Positions 27,174-37,509 of a DNA stretch of 64,000 nt are shown here, piece after piece (position 1 is the stretch's first letter; each line of letters begins with the position of its first letter). Below the pieces are notes generated by a model that did not search any database, had not been told where the DNA came from, and was given only the letters and a program-made list of their open reading frames with translations. The stretch is from Flavobacteriaceae bacterium (lineage in GTDB: Bacteria; Bacteroidota; Bacteroidia; Flavobacteriales; Flavobacteriaceae). Both the position numbers and the translations under genes were made by a program. The stretch is from positions 186,001 through 250,000 of the forward strand of contig JAGYIX010000003.1 of the NCBI GenBank assembly GCA_018402205.1, given 5' to 3'.

Positions 27174-29938
27174 AATCTGATGCCATACATATCAAAGGGG
27201 CGCGACTTCACAATCTCAAAAATATCGATGTAAGTATACCTCGAGATCAATTAACAGTGATTACTGGGTTATCGGGCTCCGGTAAATCTTCATTGGCTTT
27301 TGACACCCTGTATGCAGAAGGTCAACGACGTTACGTTGAAAGCCTCTCTAGTTATGCGAGACAATTTTTAGGAAAGCTTGATAAGCCCAATGTAGATGCT
27401 ATTTACGGTATCTCTCCGGCAATAGCTATAGAACAAAAAGTCAATAGCACTAACCCCAGATCTACAGTAGGGTCAAGTACTGAGATATACGATTATCTAA
27501 GACTTTTATTTGCACGCATAGGAACAACCTATTCCCCTATAAGCAATGAAGTTGTTAGACGTGATACCGTAAGTGATGTAGTTGACTTTATTTTAAGCCA
27601 TGAAGCTCAGACTAAACTCTTATTACTTTCACCTATTGTTTTAAAACCACAGCAAGAGCCTTACAGCAAGGCCATGTTACTTAGTGCAGCCGGATTTGCG
27701 CGTATTTATTGCAATGCAGAAGTTCTTCGTCTAGATCAACTTAGCCCCGATTTTAATGCACCGTTTAGCTTAGTGGTTGATCGTGTGGTTATTAAGCAAG
27801 AAGACGAAGATTTTGTAAATCGACTCTCAGCAGCTGTAGACAATGCGTTTTATGAGGGCAGAGGGCAATGCGAGGTTCTTAATCTTGAAACCAACGAATT
27901 GACTGTCTTTAATGATCGCTTTGAAAAAGACGGATTACTTTTTGATGAGCCCAGCATTCATCTATTTAATTCGAATAATCCATTTGGTGCTTGTGCACGT
28001 TGCGAGGGTTATGGCGATATTCTTGGAGTAGACCCTGAACTCGTGATTCCAGACAGCAGAAGAAGTATTTACGAAGGAGCCATCGCCCCATGGAATGGTG
28101 AGCGCTTCTCTATATACAAAGAGCGTCTAATGGAAGTCGCCACTAAAGAAGCTATTCCCATTCATAAACCATGGCACTTGCTCTCAGAGCAAGAGCAAGA
28201 AAAAGTCTGGAATGGCGGCACAGGCTTTAAAGGGATCTATGATTTCTTCGCAAAGATTGAAGAAAAGACCTATAAAATTCAAAATCGCGTATTGCTTTCG
28301 CGCTATAGAGGAAAATCAACATGTCCAAACTGCAAGGGCTCTAGACTTCGAAAAGAGGCCTCCTATGTAAAGATTGACGGCTTTGCCATAACCGATCTGC
28401 TCCATAAATCGATTAAAGACCTTAAAGAAACCTTTAGCTCTATTTCGTTAAATACCTACCAAGAGTCTGTGGCCAAACGAATTTTGATAGAAATACGAAC
28501 CCGTTTGGATTACCTCGACCGCGTTGGCTTATCGTACCTGACTTTAAATCGAAAATCTAATACGCTCTCAGGTGGAGAAAGTCAGCGCATTAATCTAGCT
28601 ACTTCTGTAGGAAGCAGTTTGGTTGGGTCTATGTACATACTCGACGAGCCTAGTATTGGACTTCACTCTAAAGACACCGAAAACCTTATCAGTGTTTTAA
28701 AGGCCTTGAGAGATTTGGGTAATACAGTGATAGTGGTTGAACACGACGAGGATATAATGAAGCAAGCAGACCATATAATTGATATAGGCCCTTTAGCGGG
28801 AGCATTAGGGGGGTATATTGTGGGTCAAGGATCATTTAAAGATTTCGTGCTTCAAGACAGTTTAACGGCACGTTATTTAAGCAGGCGGGTACACATTGAT
28901 ATTCCCACTAAACGCATCAAATCTAAATACGCTATTACCTTTACTGGTGCTCGCTTAAATAATCTAAAAAACATCTCGGTCACCATTCCATTAAATTGTA
29001 TCACTGCCGTTACAGGGGTTTCTGGTAGCGGTAAAAGTACATTGGTGAGGGATATTATATTTCAGGGCTTAATGCATCATTTGGGCGGATACCAAGGACC
29101 CTTCAAGCACCTTGATTCTTTAGAGGGCGACCTTCGAAAAATAAAAGCCGTAGAATTTGTCGACCAAAACCCTATCGGTAGGTCTTCTCGTTCTAATCCG
29201 GTGACTTATATCAAGGCCTACGACGATATTCGTTCGCTCTACGCCAGCCAAAAACAGAGCAAGTTGTTTAGTTTACAACCAAAACATTTCTCGTTTAATG
29301 TAGAAGCGGGTCGTTGCGAAACCTGTAAAGGCGATGGCACCGTAACCATTGAAATGCAATTTATGGCTGATGTAGTGCTTAGCTGCGAAGACTGCAAAGG
29401 AAAGCGATTTAAAGACGAAATTCTAGAGGTTAGCTTTCACGAAAAATCCATTTACGACATTTTACAACTAACCATTGACGAAGCGATCGATTTCTTTCAG
29501 TCTCATCAGCAAAGTAAACTTGCACAAAAGCTTCAGCCCTTAAAAGATGTAGGTTTAGGTTACGTAACACTTGGCCAATCATCTTCTACCCTTTCAGGAG
29601 GAGAAGCTCAGCGTATCAAATTAGCCTCTTTTCTCTCTAAAGGATCACAAAGCGCACCTACTCTATTCATTTTTGATGAACCCACAACAGGATTGCATTT
29701 TGAAGATGTAAAAACTCTCAAGAAGGCTTTCGATGCCTTAATCGAAAATGGGCATAGTATTCTTTTAATTGAACACCATCTCGACTTGATCAAATGCGCT
29801 GATTACGTTATTGAATTAGGCCCAGTTGGAGGAACCGAGGGCGGATATCTACTAAGCACAGGAACCCCTGAAGAAGTGGCAAATGATCCACATTCGGTTA
29901 CTGCTCCCTACTTAGCTGAAAAGCTATTTTTAGCCTAA
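27170..29938 (+). CDS. uvrA: Excinuclease ABC subunit A
   Basis: UvrA is the damage-recognition ATPase of nucleotide excision repair. The 922-residue protein has two ABC modules, with Walker A motifs GLSGSGKSSLAF near the N-terminus and GVSGSGKSTLV in the second half, signatures LSGGESQRINLA and LSGGEAQRIKLA, and the zinc-binding pairs CARCEGYGD, CPNCKGSRL and CETCKGDG with CEDCKGKRF. The start is GTG, coupled to nth by GTGA. The 3' end overlaps the convergent flippase gene by 9 nt. Length and complete zinc motifs favour a normal housekeeping UvrA. Confidence 0.96.
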   Translation: MKSDAIHIKGARLHNLKNIDVSIPRDQLTVITGLSGSGKSSLAFDTLYAEGQRRYVESLSSYARQFLGKLDKPNVDAIYGISPAIAIEQKVNSTNPRSTVGSSTEIYDYLRLLFARIGTTYSPISNEVVRRDTVSDVVDFILSHEAQTKLLLLSPIVLKPQQEPYSKAMLLSAAGFARIYCNAEVLRLDQLSPDFNAPFSLVVDRVVIKQEDEDFVNRLSAAVDNAFYEGRGQCEVLNLETNELTVFNDRFEKDGLLFDEPSIHLFNSNNPFGACARCEGYGDILGVDPELVIPDSRRSIYEGAIAPWNGERFSIYKERLMEVATKEAIPIHKPWHLLSEQEQEKVWNGGTGFKGIYDFFAKIEEKTYKIQNRVLLSRYRGKSTCPNCKGSRLRKEASYVKIDGFAITDLLHKSIKDLKETFSSISLNTYQESVAKRILIEIRTRLDYLDRVGLSYLTLNRKSNTLSGGESQRINLATSVGSSLVGSMYILDEPSIGLHSKDTENLISVLKALRDLGNTVIVVEHDEDIMKQADHIIDIGPLAGALGGYIVGQGSFKDFVLQDSLTARYLSRRVHIDIPTKRIKSKYAITFTGARLNNLKNISVTIPLNCITAVTGVSGSGKSTLVRDIIFQGLMHHLGGYQGPFKHLDSLEGDLRKIKAVEFVDQNPIGRSSRSNPVTYIKAYDDIRSLYASQKQSKLFSLQPKHFSFNVEAGRCETCKGDGTVTIEMQFMADVVLSCEDCKGKRFKDEILEVSFHEKSIYDILQLTIDEAIDFFQSHQQSKLAQKLQPLKDVGLGYVTLGQSSSTLSGGEAQRIKLASFLSKGSQSAPTLFIFDEPTTGLHFEDVKTLKKAFDALIENGHSILLIEHHLDLIKCADYVIELGPVGGTEGGYLLSTGTPEEVANDPHSVTAPYLAEKLFLA

Positions 29939-31345
29939 AAAACTTGTAGAAAAGACCTTCTTGTGCCAAAAAACAAGCACAAGCGCGCCCAACAAAACAA
30001 ATCGTACCACATGTAACCAGGGTACTTGAATACTAAATTCAACCCCGATAAAGGCAAGTGCAGAAAGCGCTGGAAGCAAGTGGCTGGTCTTAAGCGTTTT
30101 TATGCCAAGCAGATTATATGAAGCCCATACCTTAACTAAGCCAAACAGCAGAACCGATAAGCTAGTGGCTATGGCTGCGCCATACATTCCGTATAGCGGA
30201 ATTAGTAGTAGGTTAAGCAAAATCATTGAAAGCAAAAATCCTAGGCTAAACAGTAAATAGGTTTTATACAATTTCGAATAATAGAATAATGAATTTATTG
30301 GGGTGAAGCTCGAATCGATGAGCTTTAACAGCAATAGTAGCGGAAAAATAATAAAGGCGCTGTGGTACTCAACGGGCAAAAAAGAGCGCAATAGGGGTTG
30401 AAAAGTTAGAAGCGCGCCTAAAATGACCACTCCGTAATAGCTACTTATAGAAATAGCTTTTTGAACGAGCTTACTTAACTCATCGACCTTTTGTCGTTGC
30501 TGTAGCGCTGCGCATTCAGCGTTATATAGCGGTTGTATAGACCTGAGAGGTATTGCTATGGTCGTGGCCATAAAAACAAAAACGGTATACAAAGCAACAT
30601 TGGAGGCAGAAGACAAGGCGTAAAGCATCACCTTATCAATCTCTAAAAAGGCTAAACTCAAACCGCTTCCTAAAACAACTAACCCGCTATACCCTAATAG
30701 TTGATTATACGCGTTCAACGCTCCTATTTTCAGTATCCCAAAGGGTTTTAATGTATAAGCCATAATTCCCATTAGCAGTGCCCTAGAAAAATATAAAAGA
30801 CAGGTCATTATAAGAAAAGATTCTAGTTTGAGTGGTTGAATTATAAAATGAGAGCCAAGTATTAACAGTATACCTAACCGCGGAAATACCTCCTTCAGAA
30901 AAACGCCAGTAGTGGTTTTGAAATGGACTTTGGCTAAAGCAAAAAAGACCTCGAAATAGGCCATTAATATACCCACAGCAGTAATAGCATAAACCGCTTT
31001 AGTGGTAACCTTTTGGTCGCTGCTGAGGCCCGTTGCTATAGTAGTACCAAATAAAACAACCACCACTATAACTAAAAATGAAAAAAAGCTTATCAGCTGT
31101 AAACTTAAGCGCACTATTTGCTCTTGTTGAAATTCATCGCCCCCATCGTAATACCTTAAAATCGTTTGCTGCATTCCCAGAGAAACTAGCGGAAATAAGA
31201 GGGTGGCAGAGGCTAGAATAAAAGATATGATGCCGTAAATCTCTGGACTAAATACCCGTGTATACAGCAGAAGTACATTGACCGCTCCTAGAAAAAAACC
31301 AAAGGCAGTAAATAGTCCATTTAGTCTAATTTGCCTAGCGCTCAT
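29930..31345 (-). CDS. Wzx-like polysaccharide flippase/oligosaccharide transporter
   Basis: A 471-residue integral membrane protein of the MATE/MVF-type polysaccharide transporter group. About 12-14 hydrophobic helices run through the whole length, beginning at LFTAFGFFLGAVNVLLLYTRVFSPEIYG, which is the typical first two-helix pattern. Such proteins flip lipid-linked glycans across the inner membrane. It overlaps the upstream glycosyltransferase by 4 nt and is the last gene of a three-gene surface-glycan operon. Confidence 0.85.
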   Translation of the reverse strand: MSARQIRLNGLFTAFGFFLGAVNVLLLYTRVFSPEIYGIISFILASATLLFPLVSLGMQQTILRYYDGGDEFQQEQIVRLSLQLISFFSFLVIVVVVLFGTTIATGLSSDQKVTTKAVYAITAVGILMAYFEVFFALAKVHFKTTTGVFLKEVFPRLGILLILGSHFIIQPLKLESFLIMTCLLYFSRALLMGIMAYTLKPFGILKIGALNAYNQLLGYSGLVVLGSGLSLAFLEIDKVMLYALSSASNVALYTVFVFMATTIAIPLRSIQPLYNAECAALQQRQKVDELSKLVQKAISISSYYGVVILGALLTFQPLLRSFLPVEYHSAFIIFPLLLLLKLIDSSFTPINSLFYYSKLYKTYLLFSLGFLLSMILLNLLLIPLYGMYGAAIATSLSVLLFGLVKVWASYNLLGIKTLKTSHLLPALSALAFIGVEFSIQVPWLHVVRFVLLGALVLVFWHKKVFSTSFLG

Positions 31346-32649
31346 ATACGCTCAATAATGGTTACTAATTGTTGGCATAGATAGCGATGTTCAAATTTTT
31401 TAACCGTGCGCGCTGTTCTGAGAGGAATATTTTTAGCAATGAATTGAAGTAAAGTTGTCTGGACAAATTCTTTCATAAGCTCTTTTTCTTCGTGCGTAAC
31501 CACTAGGGTGTCCTGTAAATCGGCCAATAACTCATATACTTCCCATCGCTTGGGACCTATAGCAAGCAAAGGGGCTTTCATAGACAAGTATTCAAACAGC
31601 TTTCCGGGCACTGCAAACTCATAAGATGAATCGTCTCCTTCACAAAGCAGCAACAAGGAAGACTTATCTACAAAACGAGAGAGATCTTTTTTTGGAATAT
31701 ATCCCTCAAAACTACTCAATGTTAAAAGCCCGTTTTCGGCTAGTGAAATTTTGACGGCTTCGGATACTTCTCCTAAGAAAATGAGTTTTATGCGATCAGC
31801 CCCCTCAGTACCTTGTGCTCTCAATTCTGCAATAGCTTTCCATAAAGCAATTGGATTTCTGTGCTCAAATAAAGAACCTACGTGCAAAAGGGTAAAATCT
31901 TCGGTTTTAGTAAGCCTTGTATCGTCATAATACGAAGAAAATCCATTGGTAATGCATGCGGTTTCTACTCCGTATTTTTCAGCGTAATAATCGGCTAAAG
32001 ACTTAGTAGTGGTGAGTACAACACTGGCGTTCTCTATAACTTCTTGCTCTAAGTTCTTGTGTCGATTCAACGAGCGTGTATTTAATCTTAGCGTTTTATG
32101 ATAGCCAATCTCTACCCACGGATCTCTGAAATCGGCTATCCATTTGGGCAATTTATCTTTCTGGTGTTTAAAGCAATTAAGAGCAGCTAAATGAACACTA
32201 TGTGGAGGACCGGTTGTGATGACTGCCTCAATATTGCGCTGCTCTATTAGTTTTGTTAAAACCTTTTTAAGAGGTCTTACCCAAAAAATTCGCGAATCAG
32301 GCACAAATAACTGTGCCCTAATGGCATATAGCAAGCGCTCAACAAGCCCCTTTGGTTGTTTCGGAAGCAGCCCTTTAGCGTAGTGTGTGGTTCTTGAAAA
32401 TCCAAGCCATTTTGCCCATCGAATAGGTTCTAAAATGGGCACTCGAATAAGCTCTAGTGCTTGGGTCAATTCATTTTCTAGAGTATGATCTATTTGAGGA
32501 TAAGCCGCATTTTCAGGAACAATCACAATGGGCCTAAGACCATTTGCCGCAAAGTGTCGGGTTAAGCCTACCCAGCGCTGAACTCCCGGACCTCCGGCAG
32601 GCGGCCAGTAATAAGTAATAATAAGTACATTTTTTAAGGGCGCCTCCAT
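31342..32649 (-). CDS. Family 4-like glycosyltransferase
   Basis: A 435-residue GT-B-fold glycosyltransferase. The N-terminal domain starts with VLIITYYWPPAGGPGVQRW, the glycine-rich loop common in GT4 enzymes of Bacteroidota, and includes ITTGPPHSVHLAAL and KWIADFRDPW. The C-terminal domain has LLHVGSLFEHRNP and the nucleotide-sugar site FAVPGKLFEYLSMKAPLLAIG. Donor and acceptor are unknown. It overlaps the YfhO-like gene by 16 nt and the flippase by 4 nt. Confidence 0.9.
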   Translation of the reverse strand: MEAPLKNVLIITYYWPPAGGPGVQRWVGLTRHFAANGLRPIVIVPENAAYPQIDHTLENELTQALELIRVPILEPIRWAKWLGFSRTTHYAKGLLPKQPKGLVERLLYAIRAQLFVPDSRIFWVRPLKKVLTKLIEQRNIEAVITTGPPHSVHLAALNCFKHQKDKLPKWIADFRDPWVEIGYHKTLRLNTRSLNRHKNLEQEVIENASVVLTTTKSLADYYAEKYGVETACITNGFSSYYDDTRLTKTEDFTLLHVGSLFEHRNPIALWKAIAELRAQGTEGADRIKLIFLGEVSEAVKISLAENGLLTLSSFEGYIPKKDLSRFVDKSSLLLLCEGDDSSYEFAVPGKLFEYLSMKAPLLAIGPKRWEVYELLADLQDTLVVTHEEKELMKEFVQTTLLQFIAKNIPLRTARTVKKFEHRYLCQQLVTIIERI

Positions 32650-35048
32650 TCATAAAGGGGAATAAAAATCAACGCAATAGCAAACAAAAGCTGCGCAGGA
32701 ATTCTAAATAGATCAGCACGAGCTACCACTTGCGGGTCAAAATATAAGCGCACTTTATGGTTTCCGGCCTCTAAGACTGTGCCCATTAGAGCGTAATTCG
32801 TTTGATAAAAAGAAACTGGCTTGCCATCTACTTCTAATTTCCAGTCTTTAGGATTAGGTGTGTAGAACCATTCTGAGAAAACTGCAAACCTAGGTGCTTC
32901 CAAGGCATATTCATACGTAACCTCTCCTTCTTTAGCTTCTATGACTTCAATGAAATCATTTTCATTTGCCTCATAAACAGCTGCAAGATTAGGATGGTTT
33001 CCGAGCACTAAGGCTTCACTTTTAAAGTTTAAAGATTTTAATCCGAAAAGCGCATCTTCTTCATTTTCGGCGACTTTAATAGAATCTACAAACCATGCTG
33101 AACCTAAAGACGAGGTATAAGGCATAATAGATTCTTCTCCTGACTGATCAGTGGTAATCAAATATTTTACATTGAGCATATCTAGCACCTCAGGGCGATC
33201 TCGGTAGATTAAATAATCGGTTATATTCTGGATAAAGGCCGGCTTTGCTGCATGGTAGCCGCCTAGCGAATGGTGAAAATACGAGGTTCGAGCCCCATTA
33301 AGCCCTTCATTTAAATTAAACACCTTAAAATAGGTGGAGTCTTTAAGTAGCTCTGCATCGACTGCGCTCGCTTTAAAGGGAATCGCTACAAGTCGCGAAT
33401 TAACAAAATCGTCAGTGCTAATATATCGCTTTGCTATGGTGCCTAGATCACTGATAACTAGAAGAATTAAAAAAGGAAAAAGAAGTTTTTTTACATGGAA
33501 TCGCTGGTAAGACCATAACATAGAAAGGGTCAATAAGGCAAACAAAATCGAACGTAAGACATCTTTATTAAAAAGGTGCTTTCGATCTTCTATTAGTGCC
33601 TGAACAAAGTCTTGAGAATAATTCTCGGCATAGAAGGCATCTGAGGCTCCAGAGAATCCGCCCATTAAACCAATAGTTAAAGCTGTTGAAAAGAGCGCTC
33701 CAACAGTTAAAAAGGTAGATTTAAGCACCGACTTGCTTGGACTAGTGTAATACCGATAAGCCCCATAAGATCCCATTACAGGAGCAATTAAAGAAAGTAT
33801 CACTTGAATAGAAGATACTGCTCGAAACTTATCGTACAAGGGCATGTAATTAATCATCCATTCGGTGAGAGCCATAAAATTCTTTCCCCAAGAGAGCGAG
33901 AGAAAAAATAACACCGTAAAGGCCATTGTAATACGCCACCTGCGTTCTAGATAAAAGAAGCCTACCAGAGCAAGAACAATAATAACCATACCCAGATAGG
34001 CCGGGGCGGCAACAATAGGCTGGTTACCCCAATATAAAGGAGCGCGAGCGACAAAATCAAGCGCACTTATTCGTGGAACATTATTTGCTCTTAGAAAAGC
34101 AAAAAGTGAGGAATCTTCACCTAATGGCTCGGCATTAGAACCCCCTACAAAACGCGGTATAAAAAGGTTAAAAGACTCTTTAAGTCCATAACTGTATTGG
34201 GTAATATACTCTTGGGATAGACCTGAGGTTCGCAACTTAGTTGAACCGTCTGGCTCCAATTGAATACTAGATGTGCCTCGGGTGCTAAATTCAGCATATT
34301 CTTTAGTGGCAAATAAGCTAGTAGCATTTAAGGCAATAGCCCAAACAACAGCTAAGGCAATAAGCCCTGTTCGTTTTAAAAAATGTAAGGCATTCTGTTC
34401 CCTTAAAGACTTCACCCCTTCAACCACCCATAGAATTCCCATTAACAAAAAAAGGTAATAGGTCATTTGATAATGATTGGCGTAAATCTCTAAGCCTAAA
34501 AACAAAATAAACGCTAGCATATAGCTCAGATACTGTTTCTTTCTAAAGAGTCCATAGGCCGCAGCTAAAACCAAAGGAAAATAGCCTATGGCATGCGCCT
34601 TTGCGTTGTGGCCAACATCGAGTATTATAAGGTGGTAAGTGGCTAACGCAAAACCTAGGGCACCTAGAGCAGCTGCTCGATAGTCAATACCAATTAGTAA
34701 CAAAAGCAAGTAAGCCGAAACTAGATAAAGAAAAACATAATCCGTAGGTCGTGGTAGAAAGCGAATACCCTTATCTATGAACCGCAGCATATTGTAAGCA
34801 TAATGAGCACCCAATTGATAAGTGGGCATTCCGCCGAAAGCCGATTGCGTCCAATAGGCCTCTACACCCTTCTCTCTTGCCTGATCTCTGAAATGAGACA
34901 TTCCCTTATACTGCGCAATGTCTGATTGATACAGTGCTTTTCCTTGAATAACTGGATAAAACAGAAAGATCGATAAGGTTAGAAAACCAAAAAGCACCCA
35001 AAAATGTTTTTTTTGTGTGCTAAAAAAATGAATTAACTGTAGAATCAT
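32634..35048 (-). CDS. YfhO-like large membrane protein
   Basis: An 804-residue membrane protein. It starts near a first helix (FWVLFGFLTLSIFLFYPVI), has about 12 helices up to residue 530, then an extracytoplasmic domain of about 220 residues (for example RTSYFHHSLGGYHAAKPAF and VKYLITTDQSGEES), and one closing helix. This is the layout of the YfhO family, related to GT-C glycosyltransferases; B. subtilis YfhO is implicated in glycosylation of lipoteichoic acid. A transferase role on a lipid-linked sugar is inferred. First gene of the operon with the glycosyltransferase and flippase. Confidence 0.85.
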   Translation of the reverse strand: MILQLIHFFSTQKKHFWVLFGFLTLSIFLFYPVIQGKALYQSDIAQYKGMSHFRDQAREKGVEAYWTQSAFGGMPTYQLGAHYAYNMLRFIDKGIRFLPRPTDYVFLYLVSAYLLLLLIGIDYRAAALGALGFALATYHLIILDVGHNAKAHAIGYFPLVLAAAYGLFRKKQYLSYMLAFILFLGLEIYANHYQMTYYLFLLMGILWVVEGVKSLREQNALHFLKRTGLIALAVVWAIALNATSLFATKEYAEFSTRGTSSIQLEPDGSTKLRTSGLSQEYITQYSYGLKESFNLFIPRFVGGSNAEPLGEDSSLFAFLRANNVPRISALDFVARAPLYWGNQPIVAAPAYLGMVIIVLALVGFFYLERRWRITMAFTVLFFLSLSWGKNFMALTEWMINYMPLYDKFRAVSSIQVILSLIAPVMGSYGAYRYYTSPSKSVLKSTFLTVGALFSTALTIGLMGGFSGASDAFYAENYSQDFVQALIEDRKHLFNKDVLRSILFALLTLSMLWSYQRFHVKKLLFPFLILLVISDLGTIAKRYISTDDFVNSRLVAIPFKASAVDAELLKDSTYFKVFNLNEGLNGARTSYFHHSLGGYHAAKPAFIQNITDYLIYRDRPEVLDMLNVKYLITTDQSGEESIMPYTSSLGSAWFVDSIKVAENEEDALFGLKSLNFKSEALVLGNHPNLAAVYEANENDFIEVIEAKEGEVTYEYALEAPRFAVFSEWFYTPNPKDWKLEVDGKPVSFYQTNYALMGTVLEAGNHKVRLYFDPQVVARADLFRIPAQLLFAIALIFIPLYEWRRP

Positions 35049-35097
35049 ATTAAGTTATTACCCGAAACAGTCCTGAATTTTGAAGTACTTTAGAACC

Positions 35098-36231
35098 ATG
35101 ATTTCTATTGTAGAATTGCACGCTAAGAGTGACCTTATAGATTTTGTTCGGTTTCCTTTTAATCTTTATAAAGGTAACAAGTATTGGGTTCCTCCGATTA
35201 TATCCGACGAAATAGATTTCTTCGACCCCACTATTAATCCTGTATTTGAGCATGCTGAAGCGCGTTTTTTCTTGGCAAAGAAGGGAAGCCTCACAGTGGG
35301 GCGCATAGTAGCAATTCGAAACTTTACTGAAATAGAACAACAAAAACTCCCAAAAATGCGTTTTGGTTGGTTTGATTTTATAGATGACTATGCCGTTTCA
35401 TCCCTGTTGTTAGAAAAGGTTGCGCAACTAGCTAAAGAACATAATTTAGAATTTATTGAGGGCCCTGTGGGCTTTTCAAATATGGATAAGGTAGGTGTGC
35501 TAACCGAAGGTTTTGATCGTTTAAGCACTATGATTTCTTGGTATAATTTCGATTATTATCCTAGGCATTATGAAGCTTTTGGTATGAAGGTAGAGAAGCG
35601 CTATTCCGAAAGCGAATTCTTACTCAAGAATGCAGACCCAAAGTTTTTTGAAAAATCAAGTACTATTATTGGAAGGCGTTATCAATTGCAAACCAAGCAT
35701 TACCACAAAACTTCAGATGTGCTTGCAGTTGCTGACCAAATGTTTGATCTCTTCAATGAGACTTATGCCAGCTTATCTTCTTTTGTACCTATTAGTAATC
35801 GCCAAAAAGCTTATTTCAAGACAAAATACTTGTCTTTCATCAATCCAGAATTCATAAAATTCGTTTTTGATAAAGAGCAAAAAATGATTGCTTTTGCGAT
35901 TACTATGCCCTCATTTGCCACAGCATTAAGAAAGGCTAATGGCAAATTATTTCCATGGGGTATACTTCACCTATTATTAGCTAAACGGCGCGCGAAAACA
36001 GCAATACTATACCTGATTGGAGTGCATCCAGACTACCAAAACAAGGGGGTTACAGCGCTGCTCTTTGCTGCCCTAAAAAAAGAATACGATCAGTACGGAA
36101 TAGTTAACTGCCACAGAACTCCTGAGCTTGAAGACAACTTGGCCATTCAACGCTTATGGAAAGATTTTTACCCCACAGTTACTCAAAGAAGAGTAACCTA
36201 TAAAAAAGACATATCTATTACTGCTCCATAG
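35098..36231 (+). CDS. GNAT-like acyltransferase family protein
   Basis: A 377-residue protein conserved in Bacteroidota. The N-terminal half has FVRFPFNLYKGNKYWVPPI and EARFFLAKKGSLTVGRIVAI, as in the family often labelled GTP cyclohydrolase or N-acetyltransferase; the C-terminal half has the GNAT-like LIGVHPDYQNKGVTALLF followed by VNCHRTPELEDN. No GTP cyclohydrolase motif is visible. The substrate is unknown. I start at the ATG at 35098; the TTG at 35080 lies within a near-consensus -7 region (TACTTTAG at 35086-35093). The 3' end overlaps the convergent PLP gene by 14 nt. Confidence 0.78.
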   Translation: MISIVELHAKSDLIDFVRFPFNLYKGNKYWVPPIISDEIDFFDPTINPVFEHAEARFFLAKKGSLTVGRIVAIRNFTEIEQQKLPKMRFGWFDFIDDYAVSSLLLEKVAQLAKEHNLEFIEGPVGFSNMDKVGVLTEGFDRLSTMISWYNFDYYPRHYEAFGMKVEKRYSESEFLLKNADPKFFEKSSTIIGRRYQLQTKHYHKTSDVLAVADQMFDLFNETYASLSSFVPISNRQKAYFKTKYLSFINPEFIKFVFDKEQKMIAFAITMPSFATALRKANGKLFPWGILHLLLAKRRAKTAILYLIGVHPDYQNKGVTALLFAALKKEYDQYGIVNCHRTPELEDNLAIQRLWKDFYPTVTQRRVTYKKDISITAP

Positions 36232-37477
36232 CGGCCGCCACGGCGGCAGACAATCGCTTGTAGGTTCCATTTTCAAGTCGCTCTCTAATCGAAGAAAAAG
36301 CGTTCAATGTTGTTTCTATGTCTTCTAGCGTGTGCGTAGCCGTAGGAATCATTCGCAGTAGAATCAATCCTTTAGGAATGACTGGGTAAACGACAATAGA
36401 ACAGAAAATACCGTAGTTTTCTCTAAGATCTTTTACCAACGCCATGGCCTCTGGTATGCTCCCGTTCAGATACACAGGGGTAACACAACTTGTGGTAGTT
36501 CCAATATCGAAACCTCTTTGTTTTAATCCTTCTTGCAGTGCGGTAACATTCTCCCAAAGCTTTTGCTTTAACTCCGGACGCGTGCGCAGCATATCTAAGC
36601 GCTTTAAAACCCCTTTGACATAAATCATAGGAAGCGATTTGGCAAACATCTGCGAACGCAAATTGTATTTTAGATAATCAATAATTTCTTTGTCGGCAGC
36701 TAAAAATGCACCTATTCCGGCTAAAGACTTTGCAAAGGTCGAAAAATAAACATCTATTTCGTCTTGAATGCCCTGCTCCTCACCTGCTCCGGCTCCTGTC
36801 TTACCAAGCGTACCAAAGCCATGAGCATCGTCTACGAGGAATCTAAAATTATATTTCTTCTTAAGCGCAGCTATTTCTTTGAGAATGCCTTGTTCTCCAC
36901 GCATTCCGAATACTCCTTCTGAGATCACTAAAATACCTCCGTTTTGCTGTTCTGCAAGTTTAGTAGCACGCTCAAGGTTTTTTTCTAAACTTTCAATATC
37001 GTTGTGCATAAAGGTGAAGCGTTTGCCTAAATGCAAACGAACCCCATCTATAATACACGCATGGCAATCTACATCATAGACAATAATATCATCTTTGCTC
37101 ACTAAGGCATCAATAGTAGACATGATACCCTGATAGCCAAAGTTTAGTAAATAGGCCGATTCTTTATTTGCAAAATTTGCCAGCTGATTTTCAAGTAATT
37201 CATGGGCGTCGGTATGACCACTCATCATTCGAGCACCCATAGGATAAGCGGCACCATAGGTACGAGCGGCCTCGGCATCTACCTCTTTCACCTCTTCAAG
37301 GTTAGCTAGGCCTAAGTAATCGTTAATGCTCCAGGTGATCACTTCCCGCCCATTAAATTTCATTCTATTAGAAATGGGTCCTTCTAATTTGGGGAAAACG
37401 AAATAACCTTCTGCATGTGCGGCCCACTTACCTAAGGGACCTTTATTTTCGATGATGCGATCGAATAAATCTCTCAT
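36218..37477 (-). CDS. Alpha-oxoamine synthase-family PLP enzyme, candidate cysteate/serine acyltransferase
   Basis: A 419-residue PLP enzyme of the family that condenses an amino acid with an acyl-CoA or acyl-ACP (serine palmitoyltransferase, KBL, BioF). The family features are SINDYLGLANL, HTDAHELLENQL, LLNFGYQGIMS, DVDCHACIIDG, LVDDAHGFGTLG and the PLP lysine Lys250 in STFAKSLAGIG. The neighbour upstream is a cysteine-synthase homologue. In capnine (sulfonolipid) synthesis a cysteate synthase and a cysteate acyltransferase of exactly these families act in sequence, so that role is proposed. Serine palmitoyltransferase and 2-amino-3-ketobutyrate ligase are alternatives. It has its own promoter in the 82-nt gap. 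Confidence 0.8.
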   Translation of the reverse strand: MRDLFDRIIENKGPLGKWAAHAEGYFVFPKLEGPISNRMKFNGREVITWSINDYLGLANLEEVKEVDAEAARTYGAAYPMGARMMSGHTDAHELLENQLANFANKESAYLLNFGYQGIMSTIDALVSKDDIIVYDVDCHACIIDGVRLHLGKRFTFMHNDIESLEKNLERATKLAEQQNGGILVISEGVFGMRGEQGILKEIAALKKKYNFRFLVDDAHGFGTLGKTGAGAGEEQGIQDEIDVYFSTFAKSLAGIGAFLAADKEIIDYLKYNLRSQMFAKSLPMIYVKGVLKRLDMLRTRPELKQKLWENVTALQEGLKQRGFDIGTTTSCVTPVYLNGSIPEAMALVKDLRENYGIFCSIVVYPVIPKGLILLRMIPTATHTLEDIETTLNAFSSIRERLENGTYKRLSAAVAAAMEQ

Positions 37478-37509
37478 AAATGTAAAATCAATGTGTGTAG
37501 AAGTACACG

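Noticed and set aside
36218-37477. Calling the oxoamine synthase glycine C-acetyltransferase (threonine breakdown).
   Set aside because: There is no threonine dehydrogenase beside it, and the neighbouring cysteine-synthase homologue suggests another pathway; it is kept only as an alternative.
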